64,000 bases of DNA. It comes from Caproicibacter sp047777415 (GTDB lineage: Bacteria; Bacillota; Clostridia; Oscillospirales; Acutalibacteraceae). How positions within the stretch are numbered: the first letter of the stretch is position 1; each line of letters begins with the position of its first letter. Below the pieces are notes generated by a model, which saw only the letters and a list, made by a program, of their open reading frames with translations, did not search any database and was not told the origin of the DNA. The stretch covers positions 1,364,001-1,428,000 of the forward strand of contig JBKEEO010000001.1 in assembly GCA_047777415.1 (NCBI GenBank), in the 5' to 3' direction. The position numbers were made by a program, and so were the translations under genes. This document shows, in pieces, positions 34,096 to 42,929 of the stretch.

Positions 34096-35322
34096 TTGAA
34101 AAAGTTTATTTCAATGCTAACCGCAACCGCCGCAATGCTTGAACTTTTGCTGGCAGTAGTTCTTTTAACGGCGGATTATTTTACTCCCAATTCCTATACC
34201 GTGACCAGCGGGAGTCATCTGGAGTGGCTTTCCGGTGCGATTACGGTTGTCGGCGACAGCGATGTATCAGCCAGCGCCGGCGTCCCTTTGCCAAAAACGT
34301 ATCGGGCAACCATGATGTTATACAACCTGATACCGATTAAATCTGTGGACGTCAGCATTGTCGATCAGACCTGCGTCGTGCCCTGCGGCACTCCGTTTGG
34401 AATAAAGATGTATACGGACGGTGTTGTTATCGTAGGGCTTGCGGATATTCAAACTGCTTCCGGTTCCGTAAATCCCGCCGCTGAAGCAGGATTAAAAATT
34501 GGGGATGTGATCACACAGGTCAATGGAGAAGAAGTCAAAACAAACGGTGAAGTCGCACGAGATATTGAAAACTGCGAAGGAAAAAGCTTAAAGCTTTCTA
34601 TTTGTCGTGACGGAGCCACTCAAACCGTGGAGCTGCAGCCTGTTCGTTCGGAAACGGACGGACTTTACAAAGCTGGTCTTTGGGTACGCGACAGCACTGC
34701 GGGTATTGGTACCTTAACTTATTATAACCCATCCACAAAAAGTTTTGCGGGGTTGGGACACGGAATTTGTGATTCTGACACAGGAGAACTGATGCCGATG
34801 TTAACCGGTGATATCGTTCCGGTAACCATTAACGGCGTCACCAAAGGGCTGAAAGGAACACCCGGTGAGCTTCGAGGATATTTTACCGACGATAACGCAG
34901 TGGGTAGACTTGTTGCCAATGTCACCACAGGCGTTTACGGGTATCTCGAATCAGCTCCAACTGCTAAGCCTGTAAAGGTTGCTATGAAACAGGATGTGAA
35001 AGCAGGCAAGGTAAAAATTCTGACCACCATCGACGGCAATACCCCGAGATTCTATGACGCGGAGATTGAAAGAATCGATTTTAGAGATCAGGTTCAAAGC
35101 AAAAATCTCATTCTCCACATCACGGACAAGGAACTGCTGACACAAACCGGCGGTATTGTGCAGGGTATGAGCGGAAGTCCGATTTTGCAAAATGGTAAAT
35201 TAGTTGGTGCAGTAACACATGTTTTTGTCAACGATCCGACGCGCGGCTATGGAGTGTTTGCTGAAAATATGCTGACGGAATCCAAATCTGTCGAATCCGA
35301 AGTAAAAGCGGAAGCTTCTTAA
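34096..35322 (+). CDS. spoIVB: SpoIVB serine peptidase (stage IV sporulation)
   Basis: Forespore-secreted S55 protease that triggers pro-sigma-K processing in the mother cell by cleaving SpoIVFA. 408 aa from the TTG at 34096, 8 nt after GGAGG. One N-terminal membrane anchor (MLTATAAMLELLLAVVLL) is followed by a PDZ domain (AEAGLKIGDVITQVNGEEV) and the S55 peptidase domain. The latter has the His in GLGHGICDSDTGEL and the nucleophile Ser in IVQGMSGSPILQNGKLVGAV. The neighbouring gene is spo0A, the order found across Clostridia and Bacilli. Confidence 0.95.
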   Translation: MKKFISMLTATAAMLELLLAVVLLTADYFTPNSYTVTSGSHLEWLSGAITVVGDSDVSASAGVPLPKTYRATMMLYNLIPIKSVDVSIVDQTCVVPCGTPFGIKMYTDGVVIVGLADIQTASGSVNPAAEAGLKIGDVITQVNGEEVKTNGEVARDIENCEGKSLKLSICRDGATQTVELQPVRSETDGLYKAGLWVRDSTAGIGTLTYYNPSTKSFAGLGHGICDSDTGELMPMLTGDIVPVTINGVTKGLKGTPGELRGYFTDDNAVGRLVANVTTGVYGYLESAPTAKPVKVAMKQDVKAGKVKILTTIDGNTPRFYDAEIERIDFRDQVQSKNLILHITDKELLTQTGGIVQGMSGSPILQNGKLVGAVTHVFVNDPTRGYGVFAENMLTESKSVESEVKAEAS

Positions 35323-35372
35323 CTATAAGTCTATATTTATTCCCCTAAATACAAAAAAATATTACCAATCTA

Positions 35373-35401
35373 TTGCCATTTTTTCCAATATATGGTATGA
35401 T
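35373..35401 (+). promoter_or_regulatory. Promoter of spo0A
   Basis: TTGCCA (35373-35378), 17-nt spacer, TATGAT (35396-35401), about 30 bp before the start codon. Consistent with a vegetative sigma-A promoter. Confidence 0.6.
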
Positions 35402-35433
35402 ATGACCATAATAAATCTATAGGGGGAGCAAAT

Positions 35434-36219
35434 ATGGAAATGCGTATAAAATTGCTCATAGCTAACGACAGTACGGAGTTTCGTACCGAGTATGGTCGAG
35501 TTTTTGAGTCTTCTGGCATGGAAGTCACTTACACGCAGAAAGATGGTATGAAACTTCTGGAGAAAATAGAAGCTATCCATCCGGATGTTGTACTTGCCGA
35601 TCTGTTTATGCCAAGACTTGACGGTATTGGTGTCATGAAAGCAACACGAGCAAAAACGTCCGGAGTAAAACCGCTTTTCGTTATTGTATCCAATTATACA
35701 AGCCCCACACTGGAACGAGAGGTTATGATGTCCGGGGCGGCGTATTTTGCCATTTCTCCTTTTGATGCCGGTTCTTTAGCCGACCAAATCATTCAGCTTT
35801 GCAATATGAGTGGATTTTCCACAAATTCAGCGCCAAAAGTTCAAAAACCGGCGGTGGAATCCGAACAGTCACTAGAAATACAAGTAACGGAAATATTGCA
35901 TCAAATCGGCGTACCGGCACATATTAAAGGCTATCATTATCTGCGCGATTCCATTATCATGGCTATTGAAACTCCTGATATTATAAATGCAGTGACAAAA
36001 CAGCTTTACCCCAGTGTGGCTAAAAGGTACAATACAACTGCTTCGCGCGTGGAGCGTGCAATTCGGCATGCGATTGAAGTTGCTTGGGACCGCGGCGATG
36101 TTGACATTTTGAACTCGTATTTTGGCTATACCATTCACAATACAAGAGGCAAACCCACCAACTCTGAATTTATTGCTATGATTTCGGACAGACTCAGGCT
36201 GCACATGAAGAGTGCATGA
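35434..36219 (+). CDS. spo0A: Sporulation master regulator Spo0A
   Basis: A 261-aa response regulator. Receiver domain residues 1-125 contain the phosphoacceptor Asp in HPDVVLADLFMPRLDG (about residue 52) and the conserved Lys after IVSNY-type sequence. A linker (KVQKPAVESEQS) leads to the Spo0A_C DNA-binding domain, with ASRVERAIRHAIEVAWDRGD as its recognition helix region, nearly invariant in spore formers. GGGGGAG precedes the ATG at 35434 (a second ATG lies at 35440). Phosphorylated Spo0A commits the cell to sporulation. Confidence 0.97.
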   Translation: MEMRIKLLIANDSTEFRTEYGRVFESSGMEVTYTQKDGMKLLEKIEAIHPDVVLADLFMPRLDGIGVMKATRAKTSGVKPLFVIVSNYTSPTLEREVMMSGAAYFAISPFDAGSLADQIIQLCNMSGFSTNSAPKVQKPAVESEQSLEIQVTEILHQIGVPAHIKGYHYLRDSIIMAIETPDIINAVTKQLYPSVAKRYNTTASRVERAIRHAIEVAWDRGDVDILNSYFGYTIHNTRGKPTNSEFIAMISDRLRLHMKSA

Positions 36220-36573
36220 ACAAAGTAAAGCGCCTATTTCGAAGTTTTTGTGATCGGTAGCAGTTTTAGTCCGAAAAGCATATTTTGTAAAATTTATGAA
36301 CTCCTTTGCTTTATTGGGTGCAGGAATGCTCCGAAATCCTAATGAAGCAAAGGAGATTTTAATAAGTGCAGGTATCATTTTAGAAAGCTAATCAAAAAAT
36401 CCATGGAGTGCTATGTTTCTGCTATTCGATATCATATATTCAAGACTTTTTCACGTTGTTTTTGCGTTTGCTTCGTGTTCTCAAATTCGATGATAAGATG
36501 AGGTTTGGTGTTGTGTCTTTGGTGCAAAAAAAGAGGACCTCCGACAACAGTCAGCGGTCCATGATTAATTTCA
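36220..36573. other. Intergenic region after spo0A
   Basis: It contains the spo0A terminator (36301-36355) and otherwise A+T-rich sequence. No gene or RNA was recognised. Confidence 0.5.
36301..36355 (+). terminator. Terminator of spo0A
   Basis: CTCCTTTGCTT (36301-36311) pairs with AAGCAAAGGAG (36345-36355), with a large loop and ATTTT after it. Confidence 0.6.
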
Positions 36574-37932
36574 TCAAAGATTTTTACCATTCTGACAAAT
36601 GACATCACGATACCACAAAGCACTGTCTTTCAAAATGCGATTTTGGGTTTCATAATCTAAATAGATTAGTCCGAACCGTTCTTTGTAACCATGACTCCAT
36701 TCGAAATTATCCATAAGCGACCAATAGAAATAGCCGGAAATATCCACACCTTCTTCCGCAGCTCTCTTCAATTCGAGCAGATGGCGATGCGTATAGTTGA
36801 TTCGTTCCATGTCATGAACCTTTCCATCTAAAGAAACAGCGTCCAGAGCGCAAAATCCGTTTTCGCTTATAATAATTGGCTTATGATATGCTTCATACAA
36901 GAATTTTGGAGCCCAGTACATGCAGGAAGGTATCACAGGCCACCCCATGGAATTTTTTGCGCATCCGTGAGGATATGGCAAGATGCGGTAACCGTTTTCA
37001 GCGGCGCAAACCATGGACGATGTATATATATTTTGAGCATAAAAATCAATTGGCGTGCTAATGATTTTCATGTCATCGGGGCCAATTTGAGGCATCCAAT
37101 TCCCATATTTCTGCCATAGCACAGAGGGATATTTACCTTTGAAAATTGGGTCGCTCCACATGGCAACACCAGAAACCAAATCCTGCGGCGAATCGGCCGC
37201 TTCTATGGTTGCTCTTTTTGCTGCCAGAATATTATCCGGGGAATCAGTTGCCGGAATATAGATACGCCCGCACTGCGCAAGTCCAATTTGTAAATCTTTT
37301 CCTCCGTATTCGCGCAAAGCGCTCACAGCAAGGCCGTGTGCAAGCAAAACGTGGTGCATTGCCGTAAGAAGTTCCGGCGGAGAGAGACGCCAGCCGGGTG
37401 CATGGTCGCCCGTTCCGTAGCCTAATCCAATAAAGCATTGGGGTTCATTCAAGGTAAAATAACATTTGACTTTTCCGGCAAAGCGCTTCGCAATGATTTT
37501 TACATAATCGTGAAACCAGAGCGGACTTGAAGGATTGAGCCAGCCGCCCCGCATTTGCAGCGCTGCGGGGTAATCCCAATGGTAGAGCGTGACACATGGG
37601 ATAATACCGTTGTTGTTCAATGTATCAACAAGTTCTTCATAAAAACGCAGGCCGGATTCATTGATCTTTCCGGTGCCTTCCGGCAGAATCCGCGGCCATG
37701 AAACCGAAAATCGATATGCTTTTATACCGATTTGTTTCATGAAACCGATATCTTCTTGAAAGCGATGAAGATGATCGCATGCAATATCTCCATTTTCATT
37801 TTGATAAATTTTACCCGGAATATGACTGAATATATCCCATATGGACGGACCTTTTCCGTTTTCCGCCGCAGCACCTTCCACTTGATATGCAGCGGTTGCG
37901 GCACCCCAAAGAAAATTATCCCGAAAGCTCAA
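36574..37932 (-). CDS. Beta-glucosidase, glycoside hydrolase family 1
   Basis: A 452-aa retaining GH1 enzyme. The N-terminal signature FLWGAATAAYQVEGAAAENGKG is complete. The acid/base Glu is in CYFTLNEPQCF, the nucleophile Glu in IIISENGFCAL, and the substrate-binding WSLMDNFEWSHGY is near the C-terminus. It lacks a signal peptide, so it acts in the cytoplasm on short beta-glucosides brought in by the ABC transporter encoded immediately upstream (same strand). Presumably under the LacI regulator at 41427. Confidence 0.95.
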   Translation of the reverse strand: MSFRDNFLWGAATAAYQVEGAAAENGKGPSIWDIFSHIPGKIYQNENGDIACDHLHRFQEDIGFMKQIGIKAYRFSVSWPRILPEGTGKINESGLRFYEELVDTLNNNGIIPCVTLYHWDYPAALQMRGGWLNPSSPLWFHDYVKIIAKRFAGKVKCYFTLNEPQCFIGLGYGTGDHAPGWRLSPPELLTAMHHVLLAHGLAVSALREYGGKDLQIGLAQCGRIYIPATDSPDNILAAKRATIEAADSPQDLVSGVAMWSDPIFKGKYPSVLWQKYGNWMPQIGPDDMKIISTPIDFYAQNIYTSSMVCAAENGYRILPYPHGCAKNSMGWPVIPSCMYWAPKFLYEAYHKPIIISENGFCALDAVSLDGKVHDMERINYTHRHLLELKRAAEEGVDISGYFYWSLMDNFEWSHGYKERFGLIYLDYETQNRILKDSALWYRDVICQNGKNL

Positions 37933-37977
37933 TTTGCACCTGCATCCTCTCTTGTTAGAATGAAACAGGGATATTTT

Positions 37978-38835
37978 TTATCCCTTTACGCTGCCCAAAG
38001 TAACGCCGCGGACAATGAACTTGGACAAGAATAGGTAAACAATAATAATCGGCATAATGGCAATAGCGATCATCATATATACCTGGCCCATGTCAAATTT
38101 CAGAAAATCCGCGCTGCGCAGCTGGGCTATCAAAATCGGTAATGTTTTTTTATTTGCACTGTCAATAACCAAAGCGGGGAGGAAATAGTTGTTCCAAGCG
38201 CTTACAAAGGAGAAAATTGCCTGAACAGCTAATGCAGGTTTCATAATCGGCAAAATAATCGTGTTAAAGGTATGAAATTCGCCGGAGCCATCAATTCGGG
38301 CAGCTTCCACGATTTCCATTGGCAGGCTGGCTTCCATATACTGCTTCATGAAAAAGAATACCACAGGAGCTGCGATGCTGGGAACGTACAACGAAACCAG
38401 ACTATCATTCAAGCCAATATTGGAAATCAGCCGCAGAAATCCCAGGGCGGAAACCTGCGTCGGCATCATCATAATCAGCATGATAAATACATATGCGATT
38501 TTTTTGAATTTAAAATCATAAGCGTAAATTCCATATGCCGTCAATACAGAAAAATAAACGCTGAGGACTGCGGTCATTCCCGAAACAATCAAGCTGTTTT
38601 TGATTCCGGAAAACACCGGAATATTCGCATTCGCCATTACATTGTTGAAATTAGCTGCGAATGATTTTCCTGGCAGAATGGAAAATCCCTTTTGAATTTC
38701 AAAATGGGACCGTGTCGCATTGACTACCAGGATATAAAAGAAGAACAGGCATAAAATGCTGAGAAGGATAAGAAAGAGATAGCTGACGAATCGTGCAATC
38801 GTAATTTGTATCTTGTAATTTCCATGATGATTCAT
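37978..38835 (-). CDS. Carbohydrate ABC transporter permease (MalG family)
   Basis: 285 aa with six predicted membrane segments. The EAA loop EIVEAARIDGSGEFHTFNTIILPIMKPAL (residues about 185-215, cited in part) contacts the ATPase. It overlaps the partner permease gene by 4 bp. No ATPase gene is present in the locus, as usual for Firmicutes sugar importers that share an MsmK-type ATPase. Confidence 0.9.
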   Translation of the reverse strand: MNHHGNYKIQITIARFVSYLFLILLSILCLFFFYILVVNATRSHFEIQKGFSILPGKSFAANFNNVMANANIPVFSGIKNSLIVSGMTAVLSVYFSVLTAYGIYAYDFKFKKIAYVFIMLIMMMPTQVSALGFLRLISNIGLNDSLVSLYVPSIAAPVVFFFMKQYMEASLPMEIVEAARIDGSGEFHTFNTIILPIMKPALAVQAIFSFVSAWNNYFLPALVIDSANKKTLPILIAQLRSADFLKFDMGQVYMMIAIAIMPIIIVYLFLSKFIVRGVTLGSVKG

Positions 38836-39803
38836 TTGACCGCCTCCTTTGCAATATGATTTTTCTTACGGCCGTTTTTTTCTCCGCTGAAGTCGTCACG
38901 GGTAAGAAGTTTAAAGACAAGCAGGCACAGCACAGCACACAAAAGAAACAGTACGGTAGAAACTGCGCCGGCCATCCCGTAGTTCTTACTGAACAGATGG
39001 TTGTTCAGATACATGATGATTGTCGTAGAGGTTCGGTCCGGATTGCCTTGTCCGTTCGTTAAAATCTGAGGAACATCGAACATCTGCAAGCCGCCGATCA
39101 TGGATGTGATAAGGACATAAATTAAGATGGGGTTGATAAGCGGCAGGGTGATTTTCCAAAACATTTGCCAGGAGGAGCAGCCGTCGATTTCTGCTGCTTC
39201 ATAAAGACCGGTGTCAATTCCCATGATGGCCGCCATTAGAAGAATGGTCGTGTTGCCGAACCACATGAGAAAGTTCATCAGTGCAATCAGGCTCCTTGTT
39301 CCCCACACGCTTGCCAGAAAACGAATCGGAGCTTCTGTGATATTCATTGACATTAGCATGCTGTTGATTGGGCCGTTGTCAGAAAACAGGGCGAAGAACA
39401 ACATGGCAAAGGCAGATGCCATAATCAAATTCGGCATGTAAATAACCGTTTTAAAAAAGCCTTGCGCACGCAGCCGAAGACGCAGACTTGTAAACATTGC
39501 GGCCAGAAGCAGGGAAACAACAATTTGCGGAATAAAACCAACAATCCATAAAAGCAGAGTATTTCCAATATATTTTGGTAAATCGGCAGAAAGCAGGTTT
39601 GCATAATTCTGCAGTCCTACAAAATTTGGGCCTATCTGTTTTAGACCGCTGCGATAGTATTCAAAAAAGCTGTAATAAAAAGTGGAACCCAGCGGAATCA
39701 GCTGGAAAACTCCGAAAATTACGAAAAACGGAAGAATGAAAATATACCCCCATTTTGCGTAGCTGATGGAGTTTTTTCTGTTGGGTGGTCTCTTGCTGCT
39801 CAT
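38832..39803 (-). CDS. Carbohydrate ABC transporter permease (MalF family)
   Basis: 323 aa with six membrane segments after a basic N-terminus (MSSKRPPNRKNSISYAKWGY). The EAA loop reads YEAAEIDGCSSWQMFWKITL. It pairs with the MalG-type subunit encoded next, to form the pore of a beta-glucoside or cello-oligosaccharide importer. Confidence 0.9.
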   Translation of the reverse strand: MSSKRPPNRKNSISYAKWGYIFILPFFVIFGVFQLIPLGSTFYYSFFEYYRSGLKQIGPNFVGLQNYANLLSADLPKYIGNTLLLWIVGFIPQIVVSLLLAAMFTSLRLRLRAQGFFKTVIYMPNLIMASAFAMLFFALFSDNGPINSMLMSMNITEAPIRFLASVWGTRSLIALMNFLMWFGNTTILLMAAIMGIDTGLYEAAEIDGCSSWQMFWKITLPLINPILIYVLITSMIGGLQMFDVPQILTNGQGNPDRTSTTIIMYLNNHLFSKNYGMAGAVSTVLFLLCAVLCLLVFKLLTRDDFSGEKNGRKKNHIAKEAVK

Positions 39804-39826
39804 AAAAATTTCGTTCGCCCCTTTAA

Positions 39827-39868
39827 ACTTTAAAACGGGATGGGCATTTGCCCGCCCCGTTTAAAGTT
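39827..39868 (-). other. Stem-loop between the sugar-binding protein gene and its permeases
   Basis: ACTTTAAAACGGG pairs with CCGTTTAAAGT, with GGGC/GCCC near the loop. It lies within the ABC operon where expression of the binding protein is usually raised over the permeases. Confidence 0.5.
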
Positions 39869-39892
39869 ATTGCAGTTCACTGATTCTTATTT

Positions 39893-41347
39893 CTATTTAG
39901 GCCATACCACTTCGGTAAGATCCGGGTATTTTTCTTTGGCGGATTTTTCGAAGTTTGCCTTGGCAGTATCCATATCAACTGTTCCGTTGAAATAATCGCG
40001 GAATGCAGTCTGCAGACTTTCATTCAGACCCTGATCATATGGGCCGGCGTTGCTCATATCGATCTTTTTGGCTGCTTCTGCAAATAGTTTAATATGGTTT
40101 TGACCGCCGAGGAAATCTGATTTGTAGTCACTGTTAGCCAGTTCTTCCATAGCCTTTTGGTTATTCGTAAAGTCTTGTGTGTCTTCCGTGATTTGCTTCA
40201 TAATTTCACTGTCACAAGTCAGTTTCAGCATAACATCTTTTACAAGGGATGGATTATCCGTGCCGGTGGCTCCGCAGATCCATGTGCCGCCCCAGTAATA
40301 CGGCTGAGGTCCTTCGCAGACGGCCCAGTCGCCGTAAATGCCGTTGCCGACTTCTTCTTTGCCGCCTTCTGCAACAGGTGTTTCAAGAGAGTTGCCCAAT
40401 AAGGTAAAGTTGATGCCCCATGTTGAGTAGAAGAAACCGAATACCTTTCCTTCCGGTCCCTGATCAGCTGCCCATGTGTCATCCCACAGGCTGGATTTAT
40501 TATTATAATCTTTATCGGTATACGTCTTAGTCTGCTCAATCCATTTCATGAGATTCGGGTCCACGTTCACTGTGGTTCCGTCTACCCATGGTGATGAGAC
40601 GTTGTTGGAAAATGTACGGTAAGAATCATCAAAGCCGGAGAGCATCTTATAGCCTTTTGCATGAGCTTTTTCGGCAACTTCATCGAATTTGTCCCAGCTT
40701 GAGAGATATGTTTGTACTTCAGCAGGATCATCCGTTCCCAGCACGTCTTTTGCAATGCTGCGTCTATAAGCAAACAGACCGGGAGTAGCCTGCCAGGAAG
40801 TGCCTTTCATTTTACCGTCCACCGTTACGATGTCCTTCGTGTATTGATATTGCTGTGAAAGATCGCTGTCCGTCAGGCCAAGATCCGCCTTTACATCTAA
40901 AGTATAATCAGAGTCTGTGTATTTGGTGGCGTAATCTGCCTCAATTAGGAAAATATCAATCTTGTCATCCGGTGCGGCATTGCTTTGGCTCAACAGTGCT
41001 TCATCAAGTTTGTTCTGATAGTTGTTGTTGTCATTCGGGTTGATCGTCCACTTAACAACCGTGCCGTCATTTAACGTGGTGGTGGATTTGTCGCCGGCGA
41101 CTTCCTTCACATCCGGATAGTAGGCATTGAAGCGACTCTGGAATTCATCGTTCCAGCACCAGATGTTCAGAACTTTTCCCTCCTGAGATGTCGGGGCAGC
41201 AGAAGATTCCGGCGCGGCGGCAGAACTTTCTGCCGGAGCAGCCGACGACTGCGCTTCATTATTTTGGCAGCCTGTGGCTGCAGCTAGTACACTCGTTCCC
41301 ATTAGCAGCGCCAAGGTGATGGATACTAACCTTTTTGCCTTTTTCAT
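39893..41347 (-). CDS. Sugar ABC transporter substrate-binding lipoprotein
   Basis: 484 aa from the ATG at 41347 with AAGGAGG; an upstream in-frame ATG at 41368 overlaps the ribosome site. The signal peptide MKKAKRLVSITLALLMGTSV ends in a lipobox with Cys (AATGC), followed by an Ala/Ser-rich linker. The mature part is a family-1 type solute-binding protein with the typical opening LNIWCWNDEFQSRFNAYYPD. It is anchored outside the membrane and delivers beta-glucosides or cello-oligosaccharides; the ligand is inferred from the GH1 and GH94 neighbours. Confidence 0.92.
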   Translation of the reverse strand: MKKAKRLVSITLALLMGTSVLAAATGCQNNEAQSSAAPAESSAAAPESSAAPTSQEGKVLNIWCWNDEFQSRFNAYYPDVKEVAGDKSTTTLNDGTVVKWTINPNDNNNYQNKLDEALLSQSNAAPDDKIDIFLIEADYATKYTDSDYTLDVKADLGLTDSDLSQQYQYTKDIVTVDGKMKGTSWQATPGLFAYRRSIAKDVLGTDDPAEVQTYLSSWDKFDEVAEKAHAKGYKMLSGFDDSYRTFSNNVSSPWVDGTTVNVDPNLMKWIEQTKTYTDKDYNNKSSLWDDTWAADQGPEGKVFGFFYSTWGINFTLLGNSLETPVAEGGKEEVGNGIYGDWAVCEGPQPYYWGGTWICGATGTDNPSLVKDVMLKLTCDSEIMKQITEDTQDFTNNQKAMEELANSDYKSDFLGGQNHIKLFAEAAKKIDMSNAGPYDQGLNESLQTAFRDYFNGTVDMDTAKANFEKSAKEKYPDLTEVVWPK

Positions 41348-41426
41348 ACTAAGTAAATCCTCCTTCATGATTGACGGACGATTCCGTCAAAATATCAGCA
41401 TGACAGTCAATCTGCCAAGAACTGCT

Positions 41427-42446
41427 TTATTCTGATAGCCGAGCTACGGATTTGCCTTCAATCAGTTTTCCATTGACCGTAACGCTTTCGACTATGGTGG
41501 TCAGCGGATTTTCAATTTGCTCAATCAGCCTGCGCGCAGCTTCCCGTCCCATACGGTCCGTATCCTGCTTGATAGTGGTTAGTTGTGGCTTGATGACCTG
41601 GGACAGCGGAATGCCGTCATATCCCGCAATGGAAATGTCATCGGGAATTTTCAGCCCGGCAGCCTCAATGGCCTCGATACCTCCCAAAGCGGCGTAATCG
41701 TCCGGCATCACAATGCAGGTTGGCAGGTTTGGCATCTCTAAGAGCCGCTGTACGGAATCTTTGGTAGTCAGTGTGTCGTGGTAGGCGGCAAGGACCAAAT
41801 ATTCCGACGGAACCTCCACTCCCAGTTCCATTAAAGTTCTGCAAAAACTGGTAACGCGCTGTTCCGTAACGGCAGACTTTTTACCATGCACATAGGCGAT
41901 TTTTCTGTGGCCCATTTGATATATGTAGGTTACCAACTCCCGCATTCCAAGTACGTTGTTGGAATTGATACTGGTGCGGTTGTTGAAGACATGGTCAATG
42001 GTTACGACCGGCAGGCTGCCATTAATCAGTTCCAATACCTCCGGCTGCAAAAAATTGACGCACGCGATGCATACCCCGTCAACGTTCCGATACTTGCAAT
42101 GTTCTAGATAGGACATCGGGTGTCCGCCGACATTCATGTTATGATTAATAAATGTGATATCATAGGATCGGGACTCCGCTTCTTCTTTAAATCCGTTAAG
42201 GACAGCTGCGAAATAATCTTGTGTCAGGCCGCTATTGGCTTCATCTGCAAATAAAACGCCAAGATTGTAAGTACGGTTTGTTTTTAATCCCCTGGCAAGG
42301 GAATTCGGAAAATACCCAAATTCTTCCGCGGCTTTTATGACACGCTGCCTGGTTGATTCACTCACATCACTGTAGCTGTTCAGTGCCTTGCTTACTGTTG
42401 AAACAGAAAGCCCACATTTTGCTGCAATGTCTTTAATGCTGGCCAC
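41427..42446 (-). CDS. LacI-family transcriptional regulator
   Basis: A 339-aa protein. The N-terminal HTH (ASIKDIAAKCGLSVSTVSKAL) and hinge helix (FPNSLARGLKTNRT) precede a periplasmic-binding-like sugar domain (VVTIDHVFNNRTSINSNNV, CIVMPDDYAALGGIEA). GTG start with TTGGAGG. It is placed between the ABC operon and the divergent GH94 gene, with three likely operators in the intergenic region, so it probably represses both units until a cello-oligosaccharide or glucose-phosphate signal binds. Confidence 0.93.
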   Translation of the reverse strand: MASIKDIAAKCGLSVSTVSKALNSYSDVSESTRQRVIKAAEEFGYFPNSLARGLKTNRTYNLGVLFADEANSGLTQDYFAAVLNGFKEEAESRSYDITFINHNMNVGGHPMSYLEHCKYRNVDGVCIACVNFLQPEVLELINGSLPVVTIDHVFNNRTSINSNNVLGMRELVTYIYQMGHRKIAYVHGKKSAVTEQRVTSFCRTLMELGVEVPSEYLVLAAYHDTLTTKDSVQRLLEMPNLPTCIVMPDDYAALGGIEAIEAAGLKIPDDISIAGYDGIPLSQVIKPQLTTIKQDTDRMGREAARRLIEQIENPLTTIVESVTVNGKLIEGKSVARLSE

Positions 42447-42466
42447 AATTATTCCTCCAACTAATT

Positions 42467-42480
42467 CTAAATCGTTTTCG
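42467..42480 (+). promoter_or_regulatory. LacI-type operator 1
   Basis: CTAAATCGTTTTCG, a one-sided match to the CGAAATCGTTTTCG site at 42862. It lies 21 bp upstream of the regulator start, suggesting autoregulation. Confidence 0.6.
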
Positions 42481-42651
42481 CATTTTCAGTATAATATATA
42501 ATTTACAATTTTGCAATATGAATTTAAAAAAAAATATGAATTATATTCGATACAGTGTATAAATTGAGTAATATGAATGAATTATAAGCACGTATTTTAG
42601 ACATATTTGTCTAAGCAAAAACTTATAATAATTCTAATATATAATAAAGAA

Positions 42652-42665
42652 CGAAAATGTTTTCG
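42652..42665 (+). promoter_or_regulatory. LacI-type operator 2
   Basis: CGAAAATGTTTTCG, a near-perfect palindrome in the middle of the divergent region. Confidence 0.6.
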
Positions 42666-42861
42666 ACAATCTGTCGTGAAGAAGCCGATATACAGCAACC
42701 AAATAACTGATGCAATTACTTCTCTCAGCGTCATTTGGGCTGACAAAATTGCAGTATAAACATTGTATGAAGTGACAAATTTATCATGACCACTTGATTT
42801 TCAGCCAAAATGCATATAAACTAAATAACATTAGAGTTATAAGCAGAAGTACGCACAAGCT

Positions 42862-42875
42862 CGAAATCGTTTTCG
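42862..42875 (+). promoter_or_regulatory. LacI-type operator 3
   Basis: CGAAATCGTTTTCG, near-palindromic, 54 bp upstream of the GH94 start codon. Confidence 0.65.
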
Positions 42876-42929
42876 CAGTTTTGCAGGTTATTACCATTCA
42901 ATTTCTGGTGGAAATGAGGAAATCTATAT

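Noticed and set aside
36408..36602. 64-codon ORF after spo0A
   Set aside because: It has no ribosome site and no similarity, and its 3' end runs into the GH1 gene on the other strand.
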